From an uncultured Clostridia bacterium (GTDB taxonomy: Bacteria > Bacillota > Clostridia > TANB77 > CAG-508): 21,147 nt of DNA. Positions 13,433 to 21,147 of this stretch are shown piece by piece. Every line of letters starts with the position of its first letter. The stretch's first letter is position 1. Under the pieces are notes generated by a model, which saw only the letters and a program-made list of their open reading frames with translations, did no database searches and had not been told where the DNA came from. The stretch covers positions 1 to 21,147 of the forward strand of contig CALXAS010000003.1 in NCBI GenBank assembly GCA_944386315.1, given 5' to 3'. A program made the translations under genes and the position numbers.

Positions 13433-14236
13433 ATGAATTGGAAAAGAATATCTTCAGCATTATTAGGTTTTCCTGTAGTGCTAGTTATATTACTAATTAG
13501 AAATAAATATATTGTAGATATCTGCTTAGCATTTATTGCATACTTAAGTATGAATGAATATTTTAATGCAGTTTCTAAAATCAGTAATCCAGTAAGATGG
13601 GTAGGGTATGTTAGTTGTGCAGCTATTGCACTAATTCATTTAGTACCTATGGAATATTTAAGGTTGGTAGTTACCATATTACCGGCAACTCTATTTTTAA
13701 TATTGTTTGCGCAAGTAATTGCAACAGATATGAAAACAAGCTTTAAAGATATTTGTTATACTTTTTTTGGTATCATCTATATTGTATTTTTCATGATGTT
13801 TATTGCGTTTATTTCTGGAATGCCAGATGGAGGAATTTTAATATGGTATGCCATTATTGCTGCATGGGGAACAGATATTTTTGCGTTTTTTGTTGGCAAA
13901 GCCATAGGTAAGCATAAGTTTAGTAAAGTAAGTCCTAAAAAATCAGTAGAAGGATGTATAGGCGGAACAATAGGAGGAGTTTTATTATTCCTATTATATA
14001 CTTTTGTGGTAAATACTTATTTTGGCATGAATTATTCTTACCTTATCATGACAGGTATAGGCTTAGTGCTAAGTTTGATAGGACAAATAGGAGATTTTGC
14101 TGCATCTAGCATTAAGAGATTTGTAGATATCAAAGATTATAGCAATTTAATACCAGGACATGGGGGAATGCTAGATAGAATTGATAGTTTATTATTTTTA
14201 GCACCATTTGCCTATTTCTTATTTACACTTTTATAA
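13433..14236 (+). CDS. cdsA: Phosphatidate cytidylyltransferase
   Basis: CdsA makes CDP-diacylglycerol from phosphatidate and CTP for phospholipid synthesis. The 267-residue membrane protein has about seven to eight hydrophobic segments and the family signature near the C-terminus: SPKKSVEGCIGG (about 165-176) and then GDFAASSIKR..DIKDYSNLIPGHGGMLDRIDS split over 225-255. Length is normal. dxr, which often lies between cdsA and rseP in Firmicutes, is missing here; rseP starts 18 bases on. Confidence 0.95.
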   Translation: MNWKRISSALLGFPVVLVILLIRNKYIVDICLAFIAYLSMNEYFNAVSKISNPVRWVGYVSCAAIALIHLVPMEYLRLVVTILPATLFLILFAQVIATDMKTSFKDICYTFFGIIYIVFFMMFIAFISGMPDGGILIWYAIIAAWGTDIFAFFVGKAIGKHKFSKVSPKKSVEGCIGGTIGGVLLFLLYTFVVNTYFGMNYSYLIMTGIGLVLSLIGQIGDFAASSIKRFVDIKDYSNLIPGHGGMLDRIDSLLFLAPFAYFLFTLL

Positions 14237-14254
14237 GGAAAAAGGAGGAAGAAT

Positions 14255-15523
14255 TTGACAGCATTTATCATTACGGCATTAAAAATTATATTTTTATTAG
14301 GTTTTTTAATTACCATCCATGAATTAGGTCATTTTTTAGTGGCAAAGCTTTGCAAAGTGAAAGTAAATGAATTTGCTATAGGTTTTGGACCTAAAATTTG
14401 GCAAAAACAAGGAAAAGTAACCAAATATACATTAAGACTAATTCCTCTTGGTGGTTATAATAGTATGGAGGGAGAAGAACAATATTCTGAAGAAGAGGGT
14501 TCTTTTAGCAAAGCAAGTATTCCGAAAAGAATAGCGATTGTGCTTGCTGGTGGAATGGTGAATATTCTATTTGGTATTGTAACCTATTTTATTTTAATGG
14601 CTTGTGTAGGTAATAATACTTCCCTTGTGGTAGATAGTACCATGGAGAATTATGCAGCACAAACAGCTGGTGTGCAAGCAGGAGATGAAATTATAAAGGT
14701 AAATGGGAAAAACGTTCATTTAAAGACAGATTTAGATGAAATATTAGAACAGAATAATGGAGAAGAAATGACATTAACCGTAAAAAGAGGAGAAGAAATA
14801 CAAGAAATCACATTGACTCCTACAGCAGTAGATGCCAAAAGTACAGGAATCTATTTAAGAGGAACAGGGGCAGAAGGGGAAGCATCTACTAAGATTTTAA
14901 TGATTGAAGTTGGTAGCAGTGCAGAAAAGGCAGGTTTAAAAGAAAATGATGAAATCATAAAAATAAATGGGACAGAAGTAAAAAATCAAGAGGAAATTAT
15001 AGAAGCTATTACCAATAGTGAGCTTGAGACGATAGAATTTACTGTGCAAAGAGGAAGCGAAACTTTAGATGTTTCTTTAACGCCAGATACAACACCAGTT
15101 TATTATTTAGGTATTTATTTTAAAATGGCAGAAAATAATCTAGGAAACAATTTATATTATGCCTTTTATCAAACGGGAGATTTTAGCTTTTCTATTATAG
15201 ATAATCTAAAAATGTTGGTAACGGGTCAAGTAAGAGCAAATCAGTTAATGGGACCAGTTGGAATCTCAGAGGTAGTAGCACAGACTACCGGAGTAGAAGA
15301 TTTTGTTTATTTATTAGCACTTATCTCTTTATCTTTAGGTGTAACCAACCTTCTACCAATTCCAGCATTAGATGGAGGACGAATTGTACTATTGCTAATA
15401 GAAGCCATTCGTAGAAAACGACTTAGCGAAAAAACAGAAATGAATATACAATTAATCGGTTTTGCATTTTTAATAACACTATCGATTTATGTAGCGTATA
15501 ATGATATTTTGAGGATTTTATAA
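14255..15523 (+). CDS. rseP: Site-2 intramembrane zinc metalloprotease RseP/RasP
   Basis: These proteases cut membrane proteins, such as trimmed anti-sigma factors and leftover signal peptides, inside the bilayer. Visible: the zinc motif HELGH (22-26) in the first membrane segment, two PDZ domains (AGVQAGDEIIKVNGKNV and AGLKENDEIIKINGTEV), the third zinc ligand in NLLPIPALDGG, and a last membrane segment. Two PDZ domains are more like E. coli RseP than the single-PDZ RasP of Bacillus. The start is a TTG at 14255 with AAAGGAGGAAG just before it. At 422 residues it is complete; a strong terminator follows. Confidence 0.95.
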   Translation: MTAFIITALKIIFLLGFLITIHELGHFLVAKLCKVKVNEFAIGFGPKIWQKQGKVTKYTLRLIPLGGYNSMEGEEQYSEEEGSFSKASIPKRIAIVLAGGMVNILFGIVTYFILMACVGNNTSLVVDSTMENYAAQTAGVQAGDEIIKVNGKNVHLKTDLDEILEQNNGEEMTLTVKRGEEIQEITLTPTAVDAKSTGIYLRGTGAEGEASTKILMIEVGSSAEKAGLKENDEIIKINGTEVKNQEEIIEAITNSELETIEFTVQRGSETLDVSLTPDTTPVYYLGIYFKMAENNLGNNLYYAFYQTGDFSFSIIDNLKMLVTGQVRANQLMGPVGISEVVAQTTGVEDFVYLLALISLSLGVTNLLPIPALDGGRIVLLLIEAIRRKRLSEKTEMNIQLIGFAFLITLSIYVAYNDILRIL

Positions 15524-15531
15524 AGTGAAAT

Positions 15532-15574
15532 AAAGAAAATGGCTCTGCTAATAGCAGGGCTTATTTTCTTTTAA
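15532..15574 (+). terminator. Rho-independent terminator after rseP
   Basis: AAAGAAAAT (15532-15540) pairs with ATTTTCTTT (15563-15571), continued inwards by GCTCTGCT/AGCAGGGC with one wobble pair and a 3-nt loop. TTTTCTTTT forms the downstream T run. Confidence 0.85.
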
Positions 15575-15594
15575 AAATTCTTCCTCAAAATTTC

Positions 15595-15623
15595 TTGTCA
15601 TTTAAAAGCAAATATAGTACAAT
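15595..15623 (+). promoter_or_regulatory. Sigma-A promoter for polC
   Basis: TTGTCA (15595-15600), a 17-nt spacer and TACAAT (15618-15623). Transcription would start near 15630, ruling out translation starts upstream of that. Confidence 0.7.
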
Positions 15624-15651
15624 AAGTTCTAGAATGAGGGGGCAAAAACAA

Positions 15652-18600
15652 ATGAGTGAAACAACAAAGAAAACATTGAAGGAAATTTTTAAAGACTATA
15701 ATTCTAATAGTTTCGTACTAAATAATGCCACTATCCAAAGTATCAATTTATATAAAAAAACTAATACATTAGAACTAGTATTACTTTCCGACAAAATAAT
15801 TCCTGTAAAAGATATTGCAGGTTTTGAAAAATACTTAGAGACTCGTTTTGCTATTACAACTGTAGAAATAAAAGTAGAGGTGCAAGAGGAACAAGAAATG
15901 TCGGAAGAGCAAAATAGTTGTGAGTCTGCAGGAGGAGCAGGTTATATAGAAAAAATGATATCTGACCAATGGCTAGATATTATAGCCTATATGGCACAAA
16001 AGCACCCTATGACAAGAGCTTTTTTGCAAGGAAGCACTATTGCTATTGATGGGAAAAGTGTGAATGTGTTTTTATCTTTAAAAGGAAAAGAATTTTTAAC
16101 TGCTAAAAAGTTTGATGCTATCTTGCAAAAAGTATTACGAGATATTTTTGGAAAAACATATCAAGTTACCTATATTGAAAATATATCGGATGAAATATTG
16201 CAAAAGAGACAAGAAGAACAGCAAAGAATGCAAGAAGAAATGATTTTGCAGGTAGAGAAAGAGACCATGGAAGCAGTAGCAGAAAAACACAAAGAAAAAC
16301 AAGAGAAAAAGGAAGCTGTAAAGGAAGCTTCTGCATCTACTGAGCCTATAAGTATAGAACCAAAAGCGGAGGAGGCAGAAGAAGTAACTCCTCTAATATT
16401 AGGAAGAAACCCAAATATCAAAGAAAACTTAGTAAAAGTAGCAGATCTTTCCGTAGATTCTGGAAAAATTGCACTAGAGGGAGAAGTCATTCATACAGAT
16501 AGTAGAGAATTAAAAAACGGAAAACATTTGCTTATGTTTGATGTATATGATGGTAGTAGTACCATTACTTGTAAGGCCTTTGTAGAGGCAGATAAAGCAA
16601 AGACGGTAATGGGAAGAATACAAGGAGCAAAAGGAATTAAACTTTCTGGAACTGCGCAATTTGACCCTTTTGCTAAAGAACTTGGTGTAATTGCTAATGT
16701 CATTTTAGAAACAGCAGGCAGAAAAAAGGAAGCTCGTATGGATAATAGCAAAGTAAAGAGAGTGGAACTTCATATGCATACACAAATGAGCCAAATGGAT
16801 GCCGTAACACCTGTGAAAGATTTAATCAAACGAGCTATGAAATGGGGAATGAAATCCATTGCTATTACAGACCATGGAGTAGTACAAGCTTTTCCAGATG
16901 CCCACAAAATGCTTGGCTTTGATAATCCAGATATGAAAATAATCTATGGTGTGGAAGCTTACTTGGTGCCAGACCAAACCAGTATAGTATCTACTCCTAG
17001 AGGACAAGATTTACATACTACCTATTGTGTGCTAGATTTAGAAACAACAGGACTTTCTTTCCGTACAGAAAAAATTACAGAAGTAGGAATTATGAAAGTA
17101 AAAGATGGAGAAGTGATTGATGAATTTGAATGTTTTGTAAATCCAGAAAAACCAATTCCACAAAAAGTAGTAGAAGTAACCAATATTACAGATGATATGG
17201 TAAAAGATGCTGAAACGATTGATAAAGTAATGCCTAAAATTTTAGAATTTGTGGGAGATAGTGTTTTAGTAGCACACAATGCAGATTTTGATATAGGATT
17301 TTTAAAATATAATGCAAAACAATTAGGACTATCTTTAGAAAATACTTATATAGATACACTTCGTTTAGCTAAAAGCTTATTCCCAGAATATAAAAAATAT
17401 AAATTAGGAATGATTGCAGAAAATTTAGGTATTACGGTAGAAGTAGCACACCGTGCTTTAGATGATGTAGACACTACAGTAAAAGTATTTCGCAAAATGC
17501 TAGAGATGCTAGAAGAAAAAGGTGTAAAAACCATAGATGATATTGATAAAATAGAGCAAGGTAAGGCAGATTATAAAAAGCTTCCAAGCTATCATGCTAT
17601 TATTTTAGCAAAAGATTATGTAGGATTAAAAAATTTATATAAATTAGTTTCTATTTCTCATTTACATTATTTTTATAAAAAGCCACGTATTTTAAATCCA
17701 TCTATAAAAAATACTCGGAAGGATTGATTTTAGGAAGTGCTTGTGAAGCAGGAGAACTATATCGTGCCATTGTGGCTGGAAAAGATGATGAAGAAATAGA
17801 AGAAATTGCAAAGGACTATGATTATTTAGAAATTCAACCAAATGGAAATAATATGTTTATGGTCAGAAATGGCACTGTTCCAGATGTAAAAGCATTAGAA
17901 GATATTAATAAGAAAATTGTAGCTTTAGGAGAAAAACTAGGAAAATTAGTAGTAGCTACTTGTGACGTGCATTTTATGGACCCACAAGATGAAATTTATA
18001 GAAGAATTTTAATGGCAGGACAAGGATTTGACGATGCAGACGAACAAGCACCTTTATACTTAAGAACAACAGAAGAAATGTTAAAGGAATTCGAGTATTT
18101 GGGAGAAGAAAAAGCCTATGAAGTGGTAGTAGAAAATACCAATAAAATAGCCGATATGTGCGAAAGAATTAGCCCAATCTCACCAGAAAAATGTCCACCA
18201 CATATCGATCATTGCGAAGAAACCATTAAAGAAATTGCCTATAGTAAAGCACATGAATTATATGGAGATCCACTTCCAGAAATTGTACAATCCAGACTAG
18301 ATAAGGAACTAGAATCTATTATCAAAAATGGATTCTCCGTTATGTATATTATTGCACAAAAACTAGTGTGGAAATCTAATGAAGATGGCTATATTGTAGG
18401 TTCCAGAGGAAGTGTTGGTTCTTCTTTTGTAGCAAATATGACAGGTATTACAGAAGTAAATTCTTTGCCACCACACTATCGTTGTCCAAACTGTAAATAT
18501 TCTGATTTTACAGACTATGGCTATCAATGTGGATTTGACTTGCCAGATAAAGATTGCCCAAAATGCGGACATAAAATGGTAAAAGACGGCATAGATATTC

Positions 18601-20078
18601 CATTTGAAACTTTCTTAGGATTTAATGGAGATAAAGAGCCAGATATAGACTTAAACTTCTCAGGAGAATATCAAGCAAAAGCACACCGTTATACAGAGGT
18701 TATTTTTGGAAAGGGCACTACTTTTAAAGCAGGAACCGTTGGTACTGTAGCAGATAAAACCGCTTTTGGTTATGTAAAAAAATATTATGAAGAAAGAGGT
18801 ATTCCAGTCAATAATGCAGAAGTGCTACGCGTGGCACAAGGATGTACAGGAATTAAAAGAACAACAGGTCAGCACCCAGGAGGAATTATTGTTGTGCCAA
18901 AGGGAAGAGAAATTTATGAATTTACACCAGTACAACATCCTGCAGATGACCCAAATTCAGATATTATTACTACCCATTTTGATTACCACTCCATTGATCA
19001 AAACTTATTAAAATTAGATATTCTAGGACACGATGATCCTACCATGATTCGTATGCTATACGATTTAACTGGAATTGACCCAACAAAAGTGCCTTTGGAT
19101 GATAAAGAAACCATGTCCATTTTTAGTTCTACAAAGGCATTGGGGGTAACGCCAGAGCAAATAAAAACAGAAGTAGGAAGTTATGGAATACCAGAGTTTG
19201 GAACAAAATTTGTAAGAGGCATGCTTGTAGATACCAAACCAACTACATTTGACGAGTTAATTCGTATTTCTGGTTTATCACATGGTACAGATGTATGGCT
19301 AGGAAATGCACAAAGTTTAATTGAAGAAGGAACGGTTACCTTAAATGAGGCAATCTGTTGCCGTGATGATATTATGATTTACTTAATTAAAAAAGGTTTG
19401 CCACCAAACCCTGCTTTCAAAATCATGGAGACAGTGCGTAAAGGAAAAGCATTAAAAGACCCTGCTAAATGGGCAGAATATGTAGCACTTATGAAAGAAC
19501 ATGATGTGCCAGATTGGTATATTAAATCTTGTGAAAAAATAAAATACATGTTCCCAAAAGCACACGCCGCAGCTTATGTGACTAACGCCTTTCGTATTGC
19601 GTGGTTTAAGGTACATCAGCCTAAAGCTTATTATACCGCTTACTTTACCATTAGGGCAGATGAATTTGATAGTGATATCATGTGCCATGGAGAAGAGCGT
19701 GTAAAAAATAAAATGAAAGAAATCGACTTACTAGGCAATAGTGCTACAGCTAAAGATAAGAATATGTATGCTATCTTGGAATTGGTTATGGAAATGTATG
19801 AAAGAGGTATTAACTTCTTGCCAATTGACCTATATGAATCTCATGCAACCAAATTTAAAATGGAAGAGGATGGCATTAGACCACCATTAAATAGTATACC
19901 AGGACTAGGAACGGTGGCAGCAGAAGGAATAGATGAAGCGAAGAAAGAAGGCAAATTCATGTCTATTGATGATATGAAAATACGTTCTAAAATAGGAAAA
20001 TCTGTTGTAGAATTGCTAGATAAAGTAGGTTGCTTAAAAGGGATGAGTCAAAGTAACCAAATGAGTTTGTTTGGATAA
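15652..20078 (+). CDS. polC: DNA polymerase III alpha subunit, Gram-positive PolC type, interrupted by a -1 frame break
   Basis: PolC is the replicative polymerase of Firmicutes. Domain order: N-terminal domain, a charged linker, an OB fold (about residues 260-355), PHP (ELHMHTQMS at about 372), a DnaQ-type 3'-5' exonuclease (LDLETTG at about 460, AHNADFDIGF, HRALDDVDTT), then the polymerase with a zinc ribbon (CPNC...CPKCG, about 18484-18560) and DIDLNFSGEYQ, where the catalytic Asp lie. The C-terminal QMSLFG is a sliding-clamp-binding motif. The ATG at 15652 is chosen because AGGGGG lies nine bases before it and the promoter overlaps any earlier start. The frame changes by -1 near 17691-17697; without it translation stops at 17727 after 691 residues, with the exonuclease but no polymerase. 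The restored length is about 1,475. Confidence 0.93.
17691..17712 (+). other. -1 frame junction in polC with two in-phase slippery heptamers
   Basis: The 0-frame reads ATT TTA AAT CCA, containing T TTA AAT (17691-17697) in exact phase. A -1 slip there makes TCC (17697) the next codon and yields RILNSIYKKYSEGL. A second in-phase heptamer, A AAA AAT, spans 17706-17712. The 0-frame then has CGG (17716-17718) and stops at 17725-17727. A simple one-base deletion in the A run would look the same. Confidence 0.6.
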
Positions 20079-20116
20079 AAAGACAATTAAAGAGAGAAAA
20101 TCAAAACAAATAATTT

Positions 20117-20160
20117 AGCATAAAATAAAGGCCATTGGATAATGACCTTTATTTTATGCT
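20117..20160. terminator. Bidirectional Rho-independent terminator
   Basis: A perfect 15-bp stem (20117-20131 with 20146-20160) continues inwards with CATT/AATG. It lies between polC and the convergent nucleotidyltransferase gene, and its right arm contains that gene's stop codon and last two codons. Confidence 0.88.
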
Positions 20161-20480
20161 ACTTTTATTCCTGTATCAATTACTTCTTGTATAAAAGGAG
20201 TTTCAGCGTTTTTGTAATCTTCAATTCGAATTAAATGTGGCTCAATTCTAGTGTCTATTTTTCTTCTTAACCTCATTAAATTTAATTCCTCTTCAAATAT
20301 ATCATTCTCAATGTCATCAGTAATAATAGCAATATCAATATCACTATCTTCATGTTCTGTTCCTTTGGCATAAGAACCAAACAATATAATTGCATATACT
20401 TTGTAATTTTCACAAATTTTTTCTACATATTTTTGAACTATTTCCATTATTAATTTGTTGTTAATAGACTTTTTAACCAT
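20154..20480 (-). CDS. MNT-type nucleotidyltransferase domain protein
   Basis: The 108-residue protein is a minimal nucleotidyltransferase (pol beta superfamily): GSYAKGTEHEDSDIDIAI gives the GS motif (Gly35, Ser36) and the metal-binding DxD (Asp47, Asp49), and DTRIEPHLI may supply the third acidic residue. Such proteins usually act as MntA antitoxins that AMPylate a HEPN-domain HepT toxin encoded next to them. No HEPN gene is visible: a promoter region lies upstream and the terminator downstream. It is an orphan here, possibly a remnant, or its partner is elsewhere. The ribosome binding site (AGGTTAG) is weak. Confidence 0.85.
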   Translation of the reverse strand: MVKKSINNKLIMEIVQKYVEKICENYKVYAIILFGSYAKGTEHEDSDIDIAIITDDIENDIFEEELNLMRLRRKIDTRIEPHLIRIEDYKNAETPFIQEVIDTGIKVA

Positions 20481-20518
20481 ATTCTAACCTGTATTTTCCT
20501 CACTTTCAATATAGTATT

Positions 20519-20524
20519 ATTATA
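20519..20524 (-). promoter_or_regulatory. Probable -10 box for the nucleotidyltransferase gene
   Basis: TATAAT on the minus strand, 39 bases upstream of the start codon; the -35 match is poor. A 9-bp inverted repeat (CTTTCAATA 20503-20511, TATTGAAAG 20588-20596) flanks it and might be an operator. Confidence 0.4.
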
Positions 20525-20683
20525 ACATGAAAGTTAAAATTTTACTACATTTTATGAATAATATTTCTATAAAATTTACTATCATTGTATTGAAAGTTAT
20601 TTCTATTTTTTGTATAATTTTTTGAAAGAAAATAAAGTTTTATCAAATACATAGTTATTATCATAAACAAAAAGGAGAAGAAG

Positions 20684-20995
20684 ATGTTAGAAAATACTGT
20701 ACCATTAGGACAAATATTTACTTGGCAAAATGTAATTTATTATTTGCTTGCGATAAACGTAATCACATTTTTAGCAATGTGGATAGATAAAAGAAAAGCC
20801 AAAAAAGGAAGCTGGAGAATTAGTGAAAAAGCATTATTTACCCTTGTATTATTAGGTGGTGGAGTAGGAGGCATTTTAGGAATGTATGTCTTCCGCCACA
20901 AAACACAAAAACCAAGATTTGTAGTAGGTTTTCCTTTTATATTGCTATTTGAAATAGCTGCTGGAATCTTTTTATATTTTCAATTTTGGCACTAA
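20684..20995 (+). CDS. DUF1294 (YsdA-like) small membrane protein
   Basis: The 103-residue protein has three to four hydrophobic segments with the DUF1294 pattern: NVITFLAMWIDKRKAKKGSW, then RISEKAL, LLGGGVGGILGMYVFRHKT and KPRFVVGFP. The function of the family is unknown. AAGGAGAAG precedes the ATG. It is monocistronic as far as the window shows. The 152 bases after it hold only a lone TATAAT (21132-21137) and no terminator that I can support. Confidence 0.88.
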   Translation: MLENTVPLGQIFTWQNVIYYLLAINVITFLAMWIDKRKAKKGSWRISEKALFTLVLLGGGVGGILGMYVFRHKTQKPRFVVGFPFILLFEIAAGIFLYFQFWH

Positions 20996-21147
20996 ATACA
21001 ATCATAAGCATAAATCCAGAAAAGAAAACATACAATGAAGTAACCTATAACAAAATTTTAAGAAAATCTTACAGTAATGAAGAATAAAAATTTTTCGCAA
21101 TAAAAATGAAGAAATAAAAGAACTCTAATGATATAATAAATAAAATT

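Noticed and set aside
17716..17719. polC break as another +1 CGG-to-Gly shift
   Set aside because: Skipping the C at this CGG leads into a frame without the PolC sequence; polC needs a -1 (or +2) change, best placed upstream at 17691-17697.
21132..21137. Promoter at the right edge
   Set aside because: A perfect TATAAT but no usable -35 at 16-18 bases, and the window ends before any gene.

Overview
This is an AT-rich stretch of chromosome from a Gram-positive, Clostridia-like Firmicute, probably an uncultured gut lineage. The evidence is a PolC-type replicase, the ylxM-ffh-rpsP-khpA-rimM-trmD-rplS and pyrH-frr-uppS-cdsA-rseP gene orders, AGGAGG-type ribosome binding sites, a class D-like sortase with an LPQTG substrate, and a prepilin-like/sulfatase-modifying-factor fusion gene of a kind common in such genomes.

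Layout. 1-1.4 kb: a prepilin-like/FGE-fold surface protein gene with a damaged N-terminus and two +1 frame breaks. 1.4-2.1 kb: a membrane-anchored protein (-). 2.2-3.2 kb: a PflX-type radical SAM protein. 3.2-3.8 kb: a Phd/ParE-type toxin-antitoxin pair. 3.85-5.4 kb: divergent thyA and dfrA, which together run the thymidylate/folate cycle. 5.4-5.75 kb: no protein gene, but a probable small RNA on the minus strand built from two 50-nt repeats. 5.76-9.86 kb: the SRP/ribosome-assembly operon, in which trmD has a frame break. 10.0-11.3 kb: an LPQTG peptide facing its likely sortase; the sortase gene is bracketed by an exact 29-bp inverted repeat. 11.4-15.5 kb: pyrH-frr-uppS-cdsA-rseP (UMP kinase, ribosome recycling, undecaprenyl-PP and CDP-diacylglycerol synthesis, site-2 protease). 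15.6-20.1 kb: polC, split by a -1 frame break. 20.15-21.0 kb: a lone MNT-type nucleotidyltransferase (-) and a DUF1294 membrane protein.

Main observation. Three +1 frame breaks (two in the FGE-like gene, one in the essential gene trmD) have the same form. A 0-frame CGG codon stands where skipping its C and reading the next GGN as glycine restores the family sequence. In about 6,200 codons read by eye, CGG never serves as an ordinary arginine codon, although the trinucleotide occurs some 40 times out of frame and CGT, CGA, CGC, AGA and AGG are used. The only other 0-frame CGG lies in the short 0-frame tail after the -1 break in polC. This fits an unassigned or 'hungry' CGG codon that acts as a +1 shift signal to glycine, much as AGG does in Perkinsus mitochondria. 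Sequencing error and gene decay remain the alternatives. The polC break coincides with a canonical T TTA AAT slippery heptamer in the correct phase.
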